Shown in pieces: positions 50,287 to 59,445 of a stretch of 64,000 bases of DNA. A program made the position numbers and the translations under genes. The notes beneath the pieces are model-generated. The model saw only the letters and a list, made by a program, of their open reading frames with translations, did not search any database and had not been told where the DNA came from. This DNA comes from Thermoplasmata archaeon (lineage in GTDB: Archaea > Thermoplasmatota > Thermoplasmata > RBG-16-68-12). Positions within the stretch are counted from its first letter, which is position 1. Every line of letters begins with the position of its first letter. The stretch is from positions 55,203-119,202 of the forward strand of contig DASWDU010000049.1 of the NCBI GenBank assembly GCA_036395115.1. Reading direction: 5' to 3'.

Positions 50287-51084
50287 CTAGAGTCGTCGTC
50301 TCTGTCGCTGGCCGAGGAAACGCACGATTGAGAAGAACCAGCCGGCCATTTCTCTGATGCCAAGCTTGCTGTTACCATTCGTGCGCTCGACGAATCTAAT
50401 CGGGACTTCGCGTGCTTGGAAGCCCGCAGCAAGTGCCACCACGAGCGAGCGGACACCCCATGCATAACCGTCATCTTCAACATTAGCGACGATGAGTTTG
50501 GCACAATCGCGGTTGAAGACACGATAGAAGGTCGTGTGTTCGCGAAGGCCCGTGTGGAAGAGCAGCCGGCAGGCGCCATTACCTAGGATGCTGAGAAGGC
50601 GTCGCGTCGGCGGCCAGCCCACAATAGTCCCGCCCTCGGTATAGCGACTACCTTGGACCAAGTCCACATCGCGGGCTGAGTCGATGAGCGTCGGCAGCTC
50701 TTCCGGATCGTGCGACCAGTCGGCGTCCATGGTGACAATCCGATCGCATTCGGTGTGATCGAGGGCGAACCGGATTCCATCCCGCACGGCCGAGCCGATT
50801 CCGTACCGCGCACCCCGCTCGATTACGTGAATCCTCCCGAACCGCTGGCGGAGGGCCGAAATCGAGTCGAGGGTCCCATCCGAACTCCCGTCGTCCACGA
50901 TGATGATCTCAGGCTCTTCCGGGAACAGGCTCTCGATTTTCAAGATCAGTTCGGAAGCATTTCCTCGCTCGTTGAGCGTTGGAATTACTATGCTCATCCG
51001 GAGGGTCCCGGGAGGCTGCTCGAGGATGTGGCTCTTCAGCGTCGCTCGCTCCTCTCCAGGAGCGCGGGCCGACTCGGAGGTCAT
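50287..51084 (-). CDS. DPM1-like family 2 glycosyltransferase
   Basis: 265 residues. GT2 motifs are MSIVIPTLNERGNASELILK, IIIVDDGSSDGTLDS, RGARYGIGSAVRDGIRFALD, VTMDADWSHDPEELPTLIDS and the C-terminal VPIRFVERTNGNSKLGI, all typical of dolichol-phosphate mannose synthases; unlike the copy at 45886 it has no membrane helices. Start uncertain: ATG at 51084 has a weak GGATTTTGAG box about 27 bases upstream, ATG at 50997 begins the conserved domain exactly, and TTG at 51243 would add an unconserved stretch. Last gene of a minus-strand run. Confidence 0.86.
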   Translation of the reverse strand: MTSESARAPGEERATLKSHILEQPPGTLRMSIVIPTLNERGNASELILKIESLFPEEPEIIIVDDGSSDGTLDSISALRQRFGRIHVIERGARYGIGSAVRDGIRFALDHTECDRIVTMDADWSHDPEELPTLIDSARDVDLVQGSRYTEGGTIVGWPPTRRLLSILGNGACRLLFHTGLREHTTFYRVFNRDCAKLIVANVEDDGYAWGVRSLVVALAAGFQAREVPIRFVERTNGNSKLGIREMAGWFFSIVRFLGQRQRRRL

Positions 51085-51387
51085 CCCGTCCAGGCTCTCC
51101 GATTGCTCAAAATCCCCTGGTCGCACGTCTACTGGCCAATCACAGGGGTCGCTCGAGGACGATTCGGCGGAGACGTTGCCACTCTGAGCTTGGCGAGCGA
51201 GCCTGTCCCATGCAACGCATACTTGGTCCTCCACAACGACCAAGCCGTCCGCGCTAACGACTCAATCGTACCGACAACTCTCAACCCCGCCCAATCGCCA
51301 AATTGCAGCTACCGCAAGGAACCGATTTCCTTTAAGGATTCGCCCAGTTCGATGGATGGACTAGTCCTTGCTTCTCTCGCTCTCCGC
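51085..51387. other. Gap between GT2 and GT-C genes
   Basis: 303 bases. A minus-strand CCTTAAAGG box at about 51331-51338 predicts a start near 51305. If the GT2 used the TTG at 51243, this would be its promoter with a leader of about 60 bases. No other gene or RNA recognised. Confidence 0.35.
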
Positions 51388-53514
51388 TCACGTTCTGTAG
51401 GCCTTCGGTCTGCTCGAGACATTGGATACAAGCAGAAGCGGAACTAGGGCGGCGAAATCCACGAGAAGGACGATCGCGGGCGAGAGTTTGGGGATCACTC
51501 TCTGGCTACCCGACCATTGCATGACTACCTCGGCAATAGCGAATCGTCCCCCACCGTTTGAGATTGGATCGGTGTGTCCGAGGTCGACCGCAGAGATTGA
51601 ACCAGCTGGCGGAAGCGTGAACATGACTCCCCCCGCTTCGACGCGCTGTTCTAAGGGCGAGAAGTCGATTGTTGCCTGATTCCATCCGACCCCGATGGAT
51701 CCGAGGTCGACCGAACGGTTCGCAGCTTGATCGAAGAACGTGAGCGTTCCAGCGCCGCGTCCGGCGGGAATCACGCCAAACCAGGTGGAGTTCGCTCGCA
51801 GGATTACTAGACGCTCCGTCCCATACAGAGTTTCAAGTCGGAACGTGAGCCGAATCGAGATTCGATCCCCCGCGAGATCATTCTCGATGTAGGCCGTCCC
51901 ATTCGGCCCTGCCGTGTCGAAGAGGATTCCCGACGTTCCGTTCGGATGAAGGGAATATTGGCCGCTTCCGTGGAACACCCATCGGAAGGAGAGAATATCG
52001 GCGCGGAACTGATCCGTCAGTACGAAGCTTCCATCTGGGAGCACGTCGAACAGGGCAAAATCGGTCGGATTAACGGGACGGATGTGGGACGATTGGTACG
52101 CGGCGAATGTCGCGAACAATGCGACGAAGGTCACAGACAGGACCATCGTGACCAGCCGCCGTCGCGATTGACTCATGACGTGTTGGGGGTCCGTGACCTC
52201 AGCCCTCGTCGGAGGGGAGTCGTTGGCGCCGCGAGACCAAACTGGTCGTATGCAGAGGAGTGCAACGAAGAAGGAGACTGCAACCGTGGCCGCTGTGAGA
52301 AACGGGGCCAGCTCTGGGGGAAGAGATTCATGAGCACGGGTTCCTGGAACTCCTGAAATCAGAGTCCAGTAGGAAAGACCGCTCGCCCCCGAAAATGCGT
52401 CCGGATACCACCCGTTGTAGATGAGAGCGTATGCGAACGCTGGCACCCAGAGCCCTAGTGCGATCCGCTGTTGGGCGCCCCGATTGTGGCGAAGTGCGTG
52501 CAAGGTGACGAAGGGGAGCGCCCACAGGAAGTAGTTCGGGCTCCATCGAACCGCCAAGAGATACGAAAGCAGGATTACGAACCCGTGAGCGGCGGTCAGA
52601 TCGAGTTTCCCGTTCCGGACGAGTGTATATGTCCATGCGAGACCCAAGACTAATCCACCGGCCGCGACGAAGGCTAGGGACGAGTCGAGAGGGCCGGTGA
52701 ACCAGCTGACTTCCCGCCATGCAGTGAACTGCGGGTCAAGCTGGCCACGATTGGACCCGCTAATCCCCCCGGAGAAGCCGAAAACGACCCCGAGATAGGA
52801 TCGGGCATCGTAGAGAAGAAACGGTGCTGAGGTTAGGGCGGGAGCCAGTGCCGCGGCTCCGAGGACCTTGAGCTTCTTTGGGATCCCATGGACCAACGCG
52901 AGGGCCATAGGGAGGAAGACGGATGGGTAGACTTTGGTCGCGATTCCGAGGCCGAGCGTGAAGGAACCCAGGATCACGTCCCGGTCCGTCTTCCGTAAGA
53001 GAAAGTGAAGCGCGAGCACGGTGAAAAAGACGGCAATTGGATCGTTCTCCCCCCAGATTGCCGTCACGAGGATTGTGAACGGGTTGAAGAGATACGCGAT
53101 GGCCGCGGTTCTGGCAAGCCGTTCCGAGCCGCCTAACTGCCGCATGATTCGGAGGAGGAGGATCGAAATTCCAGCATCTGCGGCGACGGCGGGAATTCGA
53201 AGCCAGATTCCGAAGAGAATCGGAGCTGAGCCGGAGCCCTCGTAAGCTGTGAGTGCGAACAAGAAATACTCAGCGGGGTACGGCCAAGGACCGAGCTGGG
53301 CGAATCGAGGGTCGGACGCAAATAAACTGAATGGATCTTTGCCGGTGAGTAGGACCTTCGTGCCGAGGTGAGCCGCCCAGAAGTTGTATGGGTCGCTGAA
53401 CCAGGGAATCAAGACAAGTCGTATGCCGATTCCGACGACCAACGCGAGACCGAGCGACGGTTCCCAAAGGATCTTCTGCCATCGCTGGAGCCACTCAAGA
53501 ATTGAGTTCGCCAC
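51388..53514 (-). CDS. Polytopic GT-C-type mannosyltransferase-like protein with external domain
   Basis: 708 residues, GTG start after GGAG. About 10 helices in residues 20-440. The first external loop has FSDPYNFWAAHLGTKVLLTG (an Asp where GT-C enzymes place the catalytic acid) and the segment IWGENDPIAVFFTVLALHFL is typical of PIG-M/GT87-like mannosyltransferases. A further helix (MVLSVTFVALFATFAAYQSS), a soluble beta-rich region with GTERLVILRANSTWFG, and a final helix follow. Uses a polyprenyl-phosphate sugar, which the adjacent DPM1-like gene could provide. Starts 11 bases after the upstream GT2 stop. Confidence 0.8.
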   Translation of the reverse strand: MANSILEWLQRWQKILWEPSLGLALVVGIGIRLVLIPWFSDPYNFWAAHLGTKVLLTGKDPFSLFASDPRFAQLGPWPYPAEYFLFALTAYEGSGSAPILFGIWLRIPAVAADAGISILLLRIMRQLGGSERLARTAAIAYLFNPFTILVTAIWGENDPIAVFFTVLALHFLLRKTDRDVILGSFTLGLGIATKVYPSVFLPMALALVHGIPKKLKVLGAAALAPALTSAPFLLYDARSYLGVVFGFSGGISGSNRGQLDPQFTAWREVSWFTGPLDSSLAFVAAGGLVLGLAWTYTLVRNGKLDLTAAHGFVILLSYLLAVRWSPNYFLWALPFVTLHALRHNRGAQQRIALGLWVPAFAYALIYNGWYPDAFSGASGLSYWTLISGVPGTRAHESLPPELAPFLTAATVAVSFFVALLCIRPVWSRGANDSPPTRAEVTDPQHVMSQSRRRLVTMVLSVTFVALFATFAAYQSSHIRPVNPTDFALFDVLPDGSFVLTDQFRADILSFRWVFHGSGQYSLHPNGTSGILFDTAGPNGTAYIENDLAGDRISIRLTFRLETLYGTERLVILRANSTWFGVIPAGRGAGTLTFFDQAANRSVDLGSIGVGWNQATIDFSPLEQRVEAGGVMFTLPPAGSISAVDLGHTDPISNGGGRFAIAEVVMQWSGSQRVIPKLSPAIVLLVDFAALVPLLLVSNVSSRPKAYRT

Positions 53515-53525
53515 CCGGTCAGCTC

Positions 53526-54551
53526 CTACCCCTGTGAGATAATTCGCAGACGATGCCGTAGGCTTGAAAGTGGTTCGAATCCTCGGGGGCCCATACGCTC
53601 CAGGATCTCAGAATCGGGTACCTTGCGAGCGGATTGGACTTCGGCTCGCCGGCCCAGCGTCTCCCGAAGTCGCCAGACGTTCCAGGCGACCGCGCGCCAG
53701 GGAGCCCAAAACAATGCGGCACTCCTCTCACGAACTGCCAATCCAAGGGACTTTGCAACTGTAAATAGGAGGAACTGAGGAAGTCCGCGCGCCAGCGAAG
53801 ATGGCTGATAGTTCTTCAGCATCGCCCTGAGATAATTTCGGTGGACCCAGTAGACCCTCGTGGGATTCATTCTTCCGATGCTGGCGGAGAACTCGTGGAC
53901 GACTTTCGCTCTTGGTGCAAGCAATGATTTGTAGCCCAGGAGGCGGAGTCTCCATCCGAGATCGAAGTCCTCGCAATACATGAAGAAGGCCTCGTCAAAT
54001 CCGTGGACTTCTAGGAACGGCTGTCTTCGGAGCAGCATCGCGCCGCCGCTGCCAGAAAAGGGCTCGAAGCCCTCCGGGAAATTGTCGGTGTCGGGATCCC
54101 CGAACCCGATGTCTACCGTTCCGGTCCACCAGTATGCCATCCCCCCAAGCGAGTTCAGGATCTTGGGATCATCTCGAAACACGAGCTTGCATGCCGCAAC
54201 CGCGCATTTGGGGTCTGACTGGACTGCGTCAACGAGCTCTTCAATCCAGGTACGGCTCGCCACCTCTGCGTCTTGGTTCAAGAGTACGACAAACTCCTCG
54301 GGGACCTTCGCGATGATCCGATTGTACGCTGCGCTGAAACCGAGATTCGTAGGCATGCGGATTACCTCGACCAATGGGAATTTTGAGCGAATGAGCTCCG
54401 GGGTTCCATCCACGCTCGCGTTGTCAGCGACGATTACGCGAAGGGAGGGGTAAGAGGACGACAGAACGCTCATCAGACACGCCTCGATATACTGAACGCC
54501 GTTGTAGCTCAGGACGATCACCGCAACCGGCGGGCGGTCAGTCTGAGGCAC
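53526..54551 (-). CDS. GT2 rhamnosyltransferase-like protein
   Basis: 341 residues. VAVIVLSYNGVQYIEACLMS, VIVADNASVDGTPELI, LLNQDAEVASRTWIEELV (QDAE in the DxD position) and GFDEAFFMYCEDFDLGWRLR, with the C-terminal RVYWVHRNYLRAML, mark the rhamnosyltransferase/WbbL-like GT2 clade. Its start overlaps the upstream GT2 stop by 14 bases, so the two are translationally coupled. Cytoplasmic, adding a sugar to a lipid-linked glycan. Confidence 0.9.
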   Translation of the reverse strand: MPQTDRPPVAVIVLSYNGVQYIEACLMSVLSSSYPSLRVIVADNASVDGTPELIRSKFPLVEVIRMPTNLGFSAAYNRIIAKVPEEFVVLLNQDAEVASRTWIEELVDAVQSDPKCAVAACKLVFRDDPKILNSLGGMAYWWTGTVDIGFGDPDTDNFPEGFEPFSGSGGAMLLRRQPFLEVHGFDEAFFMYCEDFDLGWRLRLLGYKSLLAPRAKVVHEFSASIGRMNPTRVYWVHRNYLRAMLKNYQPSSLARGLPQFLLFTVAKSLGLAVRERSAALFWAPWRAVAWNVWRLRETLGRRAEVQSARKVPDSEILERMGPRGFEPLSSLRHRLRIISQG

Positions 54552-55590
54552 TGCGATCTCCTACCACCGAGCGGAGGGGGTGCTCCGTCCGTCGCAACGC
54601 ATGTCGGACTTCTAAGCTTTCGAACACCATCGCTCCGATAATTGCTCGGTCCGGGACGCGTCGGTTTGTCTGGATCTGCCTTCGCTTCGTCAGAGTGTCC
54701 GGGAGCATTCGGAGGTTCCAGTGCCAAGCCGACAAGACGGCAACCAGCAAGCGTCGATTGACGAGAGCGAGCCCAAATGCTTTCGCGAGTTTGACTGCAA
54801 GGAGGAACGGCGCGATCCAAACGAGCGTCGTCAGACGGTAGTTCTTGATGAGCGCACGGATTTCGTTCCGTTCGAGAAAGTATACCATCCGGTTGAATTT
54901 CAGCGCTGATCCGCGCCATTTATGGTGGACGACAACACGCTCGTCCAGCGCGATATCGTAACCGAGCAGTCGTACGCGCCAGCTCCAGTCCAGATCATCG
55001 GCATACATGAACATCCGCTCGTCGAAACCACCGGCTTGCTCCCATACGTCGCGACGCGTTGCAAACACGGTCCCGACGGCATAGAATGGACGCGGGTAAG
55101 CATCCCCTCGAAACTCTTTCTGACCGGCTCCAATCGCGCGGTTCTGTCCAAATCCCAGGAAGTCGAGGAGCCCACCTGCTGAGTTGATTTTTTCGGGATG
55201 ATCCAGGTACAACGCGATTCCTCCGGCGCAGCCCGTTTTCGCGTTGGAGAGGTTGGATTCCAGCAACTCAAGCCACTTCGGCGGAACGACGACATCGTCG
55301 TTCAAAAAAACGAGAAGACTTCCGGTCGCCTCGGTTGCGCCCAAATTCCAACCTCCCGCGGACCCGAGGTTACGACCTGACTTGACGAATCGTACTGCTG
55401 GGAACTCTGGCCCGACAGTCTTTGTGCAGGAGTCAAGGGAGGCGTTGTCGACGACGATGATTTCCGCCTCGCAGGCATCTGAGAGCAAGACGCTCCTCAG
55501 ACACTTCCGGAGTTGTTCTGCGCCGTTGTAATGGACGATCACGACGGACGTATCGTGCGCAGACGGACTATCCCGTACTCGAAGTTCCAT
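54538..55590 (-). CDS. GT2 rhamnosyltransferase-like protein
   Basis: 350 residues, paralogous to its downstream neighbour. TSVVIVHYNGAEQLRKCLRS, IIVVDNASLDSCTKTV, VFLNDDVVVPPKWLELLE, GGFDERMFMYADDLDWSWRV and NEIRALIKNYRLTTLVWIAP. First gene of the minus-strand run 55590 to 50287. ATG at 55590 begins MELRVRD, a few codons before the domain. Together with the next gene it suggests two successive transfers building one glycan. Confidence 0.9.
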   Translation of the reverse strand: MELRVRDSPSAHDTSVVIVHYNGAEQLRKCLRSVLLSDACEAEIIVVDNASLDSCTKTVGPEFPAVRFVKSGRNLGSAGGWNLGATEATGSLLVFLNDDVVVPPKWLELLESNLSNAKTGCAGGIALYLDHPEKINSAGGLLDFLGFGQNRAIGAGQKEFRGDAYPRPFYAVGTVFATRRDVWEQAGGFDERMFMYADDLDWSWRVRLLGYDIALDERVVVHHKWRGSALKFNRMVYFLERNEIRALIKNYRLTTLVWIAPFLLAVKLAKAFGLALVNRRLLVAVLSAWHWNLRMLPDTLTKRRQIQTNRRVPDRAIIGAMVFESLEVRHALRRTEHPLRSVVGDRSASD

Positions 55591-55712
55591 GATGCCAGAT
55601 CCTAGTGCAGCACGAGCCCCGTGGCGGCCACAGTACGCCCGCGTACCTCAGCAGGAGACGGTCCCATTTGCGCGCACCACACACCACGTGACCCAGGTTG
55701 ATTCGGGGCAAG

Positions 55713-55722
55713 CCTAATAAAT
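55713..55722 (+). promoter_or_regulatory. Box A promoter of the 753-residue membrane protein
   Basis: CCTAATAAAT lies about 35 bases before the ATG at 55753, the only TATA-like site on this strand of the divergent interval. Confidence 0.5.
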
Positions 55723-55752
55723 CCCGACGTCTCCGAGTCATGGCATATCCTA

Positions 55753-58014
55753 ATGCGCCGAAGGCCCCCATCGCCGAGCGACGTGGCGTCGAAGTCGATC
55801 CAAGGGCTCACAGAACTTGTCGTCGCACTCGAAGGAAGAGTCGAACGGGTCCTCTCTCGGAATCGGTATTTTGGAGTGCTTGTCCTTCTCCTGACCGTCG
55901 TATTCTTTGCGCGCTTCGCATCGATTGCCCTGTCCGTCCCAACAGTCGGTCCGGACTATGGTCACTATCTGATTGCGGCGAACTGGTATGCAGGCGCGGA
56001 CCGGAGTGGCGAGGGGCCCTTCGACCCTCCGTTCGTGCCGATGCTCGTGCTTGCGTTGGCCCCTTTGGTCGGAAGGATCCCCGCGCTCCAGATCCTAGGG
56101 GCGGCGGCACTGGTCTCGCTCTTCCCGGCGGCGGTCTACTTCATGAGCAAGTTCGTGCCACGTTGGGCCGCCCTGCTCGGCTCAGCCGTTTTCGTTCAAT
56201 GGCAGACGTTCGTGGAGTTCATCACCTTCGGCGGCGTCACGAACCTGTTCGGCATCGCGTTCAGCCTCGTCTTGTTTCGCCTACTCTATGAGACGCTGGA
56301 TGAACCAGTCCGAGGCTGGCGTCCGCGGCGCAAGGATGTCGTGGCCTCTGCCGTCCTTTTCCTTATCGTCTCGACGCACCACTTCACCGCTCTTCTCGTC
56401 GGCGCCACGCTCCTCGTCTGGATTTCGTTCCACCTCCTGCTGCGGACGAGAGATCGCCATGCGAGCGGATGGACGGCGATTCGGGTTGTGGCGCTCGGTG
56501 CCCTGCCGAGTCTCCTTTACGTCCCGTACCTCCTTTCCCTCGTAGCAGCGGATATCGGCGGGGGATTCGGGCAGCCGACCCCACTCGGGACCCTTTCGTT
56601 TGCGATCGTGTATCCGTGGCGCGTCACCACTGAGGTCTGGATTGCGTTCCTGATCCTCGCGCTCTTGGCCGTCACGCGGTTCGGACCGTCCTCTCCTCTT
56701 TTGCCCGTCGTCAGTGCGCTCTCGCTGACTCCTCTTGTCCTCGAAATGACCATTCTCGCATCGCATCCGGTGCGGACCCTATTCTTCTTGGAGTTTCCAC
56801 TGGTGTTCCTCGCGCTCGTCTGGTCCGTCCGGGGAGCACCAGCGAAGTCGTTCGGGCTCCGTTCCGGAACCCCTCATGCACTCGGCGAGGCGATCTGTGT
56901 CGGAGTGTTCGTGGTCGCCCTCCTCGTGCTCCCAAGTTCGGGCGCTGCTCTGCAGATTGAAGGAATGAGCTACTCGCATCAGTTCATGACCGTCCAGACG
57001 CTCCAAGCGTTCGACTGGATCGCGAGGAACACCCCTCCGACCTCCGTCTTCGCGGTCGATGCAATTGAATCACCGGCTTTCAACGATCGATGGATGGGCA
57101 TGGCCACCGGGTGGTGGCTCGAGGGCTACGCGGACCGCAAGGCAATCTACGAGGCAAATCCACCTCTACTTTCGTCCCTTCCAAAATGGGAGGATGCCCG
57201 GGACGCAAACCGCCTCTTCGCCGGGGACACCATCTTCGAAGACGGGCTCCTTCGGGTCGCAGACGGGTTCCCATTCGACGATGGGGCGGCCCCGAAGGTT
57301 TACACGGGGTATTTTCAAGACTATCGCGAGTTTGTCGGCTTCGCAGTGCCACGGCTTGTCAACACGAGCACAGGACAGGCCTTCACGTTGGTCCTTGGAG
57401 CCGATCCGAATTTCGGCCGAGGGTTGGAGGGCGGCGTCGGCTGGGTCACGGGTAACTACTCCGGCCCGGGATTCACAGGTTCTCGTTCGACCCTGTATAG
57501 CCATCAAAACGAGACGGTGACGCTCGAACTCACGTTGAGCTTCAATCCGAACGCGGCGTGGAACGCCGTGGAGATGACGATCAGACTCCCGTCGTGGACC
57601 CTTGTGGACTTGGGTTCTATGGGCCAAGGCGTCATCGGCTGTCGCGTGCCGGACATGTTTGGCTACCAGACGCAGGTCGGACGAATCACGTTCGCAACCA
57701 CGAACCTGAGTGTCTCGTCCCAAGTCTCACAACTTGGGACCCCGGGCGAGGGCGGAATCGGCCTCCGCTGGAATTCCGAAGGCTCATTCATGAAGCTCGA
57801 TGCGACCGTGGCGCTGACGCAGCTCTCGTCCTTGGGGACCGCGCCTCACCCTCCGTTCATGCGGACCTCCACGCAGATCCTCGCAGACCATTCGATTGGT
57901 TTTCTCTTCATCACAGCGCAATCTGCCTCGAACATCCAGAGGTTCGATCGCCAGGCTGTACGATTCTCGCGGGTGTTCACGAACTCCGCCGCGGTCGTCT
58001 TTCGCGTAGGCTGA
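55753..58014 (+). CDS. Polytopic GT-C-like membrane protein with large external domain
   Basis: 753 residues. About 10-11 helices to about residue 420, starting with YFGVLVLLLTVVFFARFASI. The first loop has VGPDYGHYLIAANWYAG (acidic residue plus aromatic cluster as in GT-C enzymes) and STHHFTALLVGATLLVWISF is a typical membrane segment of archaeal surface-glycan enzymes. The C-terminal 330 residues are soluble and beta-rich (FDWIARNTPPTSVFAVDAIE, then VGFAVPRLVNTSTG), probably outside. Enzyme or polymerase role in the island is inferred from topology and place only. Confidence 0.68.
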   Translation: MRRRPPSPSDVASKSIQGLTELVVALEGRVERVLSRNRYFGVLVLLLTVVFFARFASIALSVPTVGPDYGHYLIAANWYAGADRSGEGPFDPPFVPMLVLALAPLVGRIPALQILGAAALVSLFPAAVYFMSKFVPRWAALLGSAVFVQWQTFVEFITFGGVTNLFGIAFSLVLFRLLYETLDEPVRGWRPRRKDVVASAVLFLIVSTHHFTALLVGATLLVWISFHLLLRTRDRHASGWTAIRVVALGALPSLLYVPYLLSLVAADIGGGFGQPTPLGTLSFAIVYPWRVTTEVWIAFLILALLAVTRFGPSSPLLPVVSALSLTPLVLEMTILASHPVRTLFFLEFPLVFLALVWSVRGAPAKSFGLRSGTPHALGEAICVGVFVVALLVLPSSGAALQIEGMSYSHQFMTVQTLQAFDWIARNTPPTSVFAVDAIESPAFNDRWMGMATGWWLEGYADRKAIYEANPPLLSSLPKWEDARDANRLFAGDTIFEDGLLRVADGFPFDDGAAPKVYTGYFQDYREFVGFAVPRLVNTSTGQAFTLVLGADPNFGRGLEGGVGWVTGNYSGPGFTGSRSTLYSHQNETVTLELTLSFNPNAAWNAVEMTIRLPSWTLVDLGSMGQGVIGCRVPDMFGYQTQVGRITFATTNLSVSSQVSQLGTPGEGGIGLRWNSEGSFMKLDATVALTQLSSLGTAPHPPFMRTSTQILADHSIGFLFITAQSASNIQRFDRQAVRFSRVFTNSAAVVFRVG

Positions 58015-58130
58015 TTCGTGATGCGGTAAACACCGTCAGCTCCAATCGGTCACCATGCAGCTCGAGGTCGCCAGCACAGTAACCGCGTAACCGGGCTCAT
58101 AGGTGGAAATGCCCCGACAATCCCGTAAAG

Positions 58131-58988
58131 TCATTCATCGCGTCTCTCGAGTTCTGCCAGGAACAGGTACCCCCACTCGTTGAATGGAGCCTTGTCGGCA
58201 AGACGGTCCTCGAGCAACCCTGCGATTCGTGAGATAGGTCCTACGCGATCATACTCAACGGCTAGGTTCCAGGGTGGCAGTAGGATTTGTAACCCTTCGA
58301 GGCGACGCAGTGCGAACCCCCCGTTGAAAAACCGAAGAAAAGCGCGAGGGGAGTAAAACCGCGTCGGGATCACGTAGTTTCGCTGGGACGGGTGGCAAGT
58401 GATCGGCACAGGGACATCATGTCCTAGTCGACGGAACGCTTTCCTGGGCCTGAGGACTAGCGGATAGAATAGTATCTCGAAGAGCGAAGCTTGGTTGACC
58501 ACTGAGCAAATGAACTTCCCCCCAGGCCGCAACAAACGTGCCATCTGTTGAGCGATGACTGGGAGTCGTGGTTCGAAATTGAGAACACCTCCGTGAGAAT
58601 ATGCACCGTCGAACGATCCTTCGCCAAACTCCTGAACGAGAGTTCCGACATCATGGGCAGGCATTCTCCTACATGCCAGGTTCCTCAGTCCTGCGTCGTA
58701 AGCTCGTTTCTGTAGTAGATCTACCATCCTTTGAGAGATATCTGTTGCGAGCACTTCGACGCCGAAGGCCGCCAAGGCCAACGCTTCAATTCCCGTGCCC
58801 GATCCTATTTCCAGGACACGGAAACCTGGTCTAAAAGCGCTCAGCAAAGCGGACTGCATTCGCTTGCGAAGTCGGTTGTTTATCGAGTTCTCTAGTTCCA
58901 CATCGTCATAGATGTCGGAAATCAGGTCGTAACCGTGCGCGACAAGGCTGTAGTATTCTGAAGTGGGGCCGAATGAAGGCAGCCTCAT
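58131..58988 (-). CDS. SAM-dependent methyltransferase (class I)
   Basis: 285 residues. Motif I is RVLEIGSGTGIEALALAAFG, then VLATDISQRMVDLLQKRAYD, DGAYSHGGVLNFEPRLPVIA and ARLLRPGGKFICSVVN. N-terminal YDLISDIYDDVELENSIN resembles small-molecule or lipid methyltransferases. Its base composition is less GC-rich than the genes left of 49 kb. It ends the glycan island proper; target unknown, possibly a sugar or lipid carrier. Confidence 0.86.
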   Translation of the reverse strand: MRLPSFGPTSEYYSLVAHGYDLISDIYDDVELENSINNRLRKRMQSALLSAFRPGFRVLEIGSGTGIEALALAAFGVEVLATDISQRMVDLLQKRAYDAGLRNLACRRMPAHDVGTLVQEFGEGSFDGAYSHGGVLNFEPRLPVIAQQMARLLRPGGKFICSVVNQASLFEILFYPLVLRPRKAFRRLGHDVPVPITCHPSQRNYVIPTRFYSPRAFLRFFNGGFALRRLEGLQILLPPWNLAVEYDRVGPISRIAGLLEDRLADKAPFNEWGYLFLAELERRDE

Positions 58989-59133
58989 TCTCAGTCGCCG
59001 TCAAGGATGGGTGGCCATCCTCCGTCTGTGGTTGCGTTCTCGGGGTGACATTCAAAATGGGCTCCGATCGAAGTATGCTGGATAGACGGGCCGCACCTGC
59101 GCCAGACGTGTGCCCCTGGGCGATCGGCCATTT

Positions 59134-59397
59134 TTAGAGTCCTCTGGCACCATACATCGCGGTGATTAGGTCCATGGTCTCCCCGATGTCGTAGCCCGCC
59201 TTTGCAACAATCCGATCGCGGGTCATGATTCTCCGGTAACCGACGAGTGGTCGCGAGAGAAAGAAGAGGTGGGAATATTTCCTGGTGGTCAGTGCGACGA
59301 GTAGTCCATTCTTCTCAATGAGAATTTTTACGGGGTAACGTTCCGATATTACCTTCCCAGCTCGACCTTGGGTCATCCGCAAGTTGCCTCCAGACAT
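59134..59397 (-). CDS. Small hypothetical protein paired with nucleotidyltransferase
   Basis: 87 residues, basic, with YPVKILIEKNGLLVALTTRK followed by YSHLFFLSRPLVGYRR and a helical end (AGYDIGETMDLITAMYGARG). No family recognised. It starts 48 bases after the stop of the nucleotidyltransferase-fold gene and is probably cotranscribed; less GC-rich than most of the window. Confidence 0.6.
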   Translation of the reverse strand: MSGGNLRMTQGRAGKVISERYPVKILIEKNGLLVALTTRKYSHLFFLSRPLVGYRRIMTRDRIVAKAGYDIGETMDLITAMYGARGL

Positions 59398-59445
59398 TCG
59401 TCAGTTGAGTCTATCCGATGTCGCGATTTTCAACTCCTGGTGCCA

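Noticed and set aside
36653..58988. Presence of an AglB/STT3 oligosaccharyltransferase in the island
   Set aside because: None of the polytopic proteins has the WWDYG-type signature, so the GT-C-like proteins were not called oligosaccharyltransferases.
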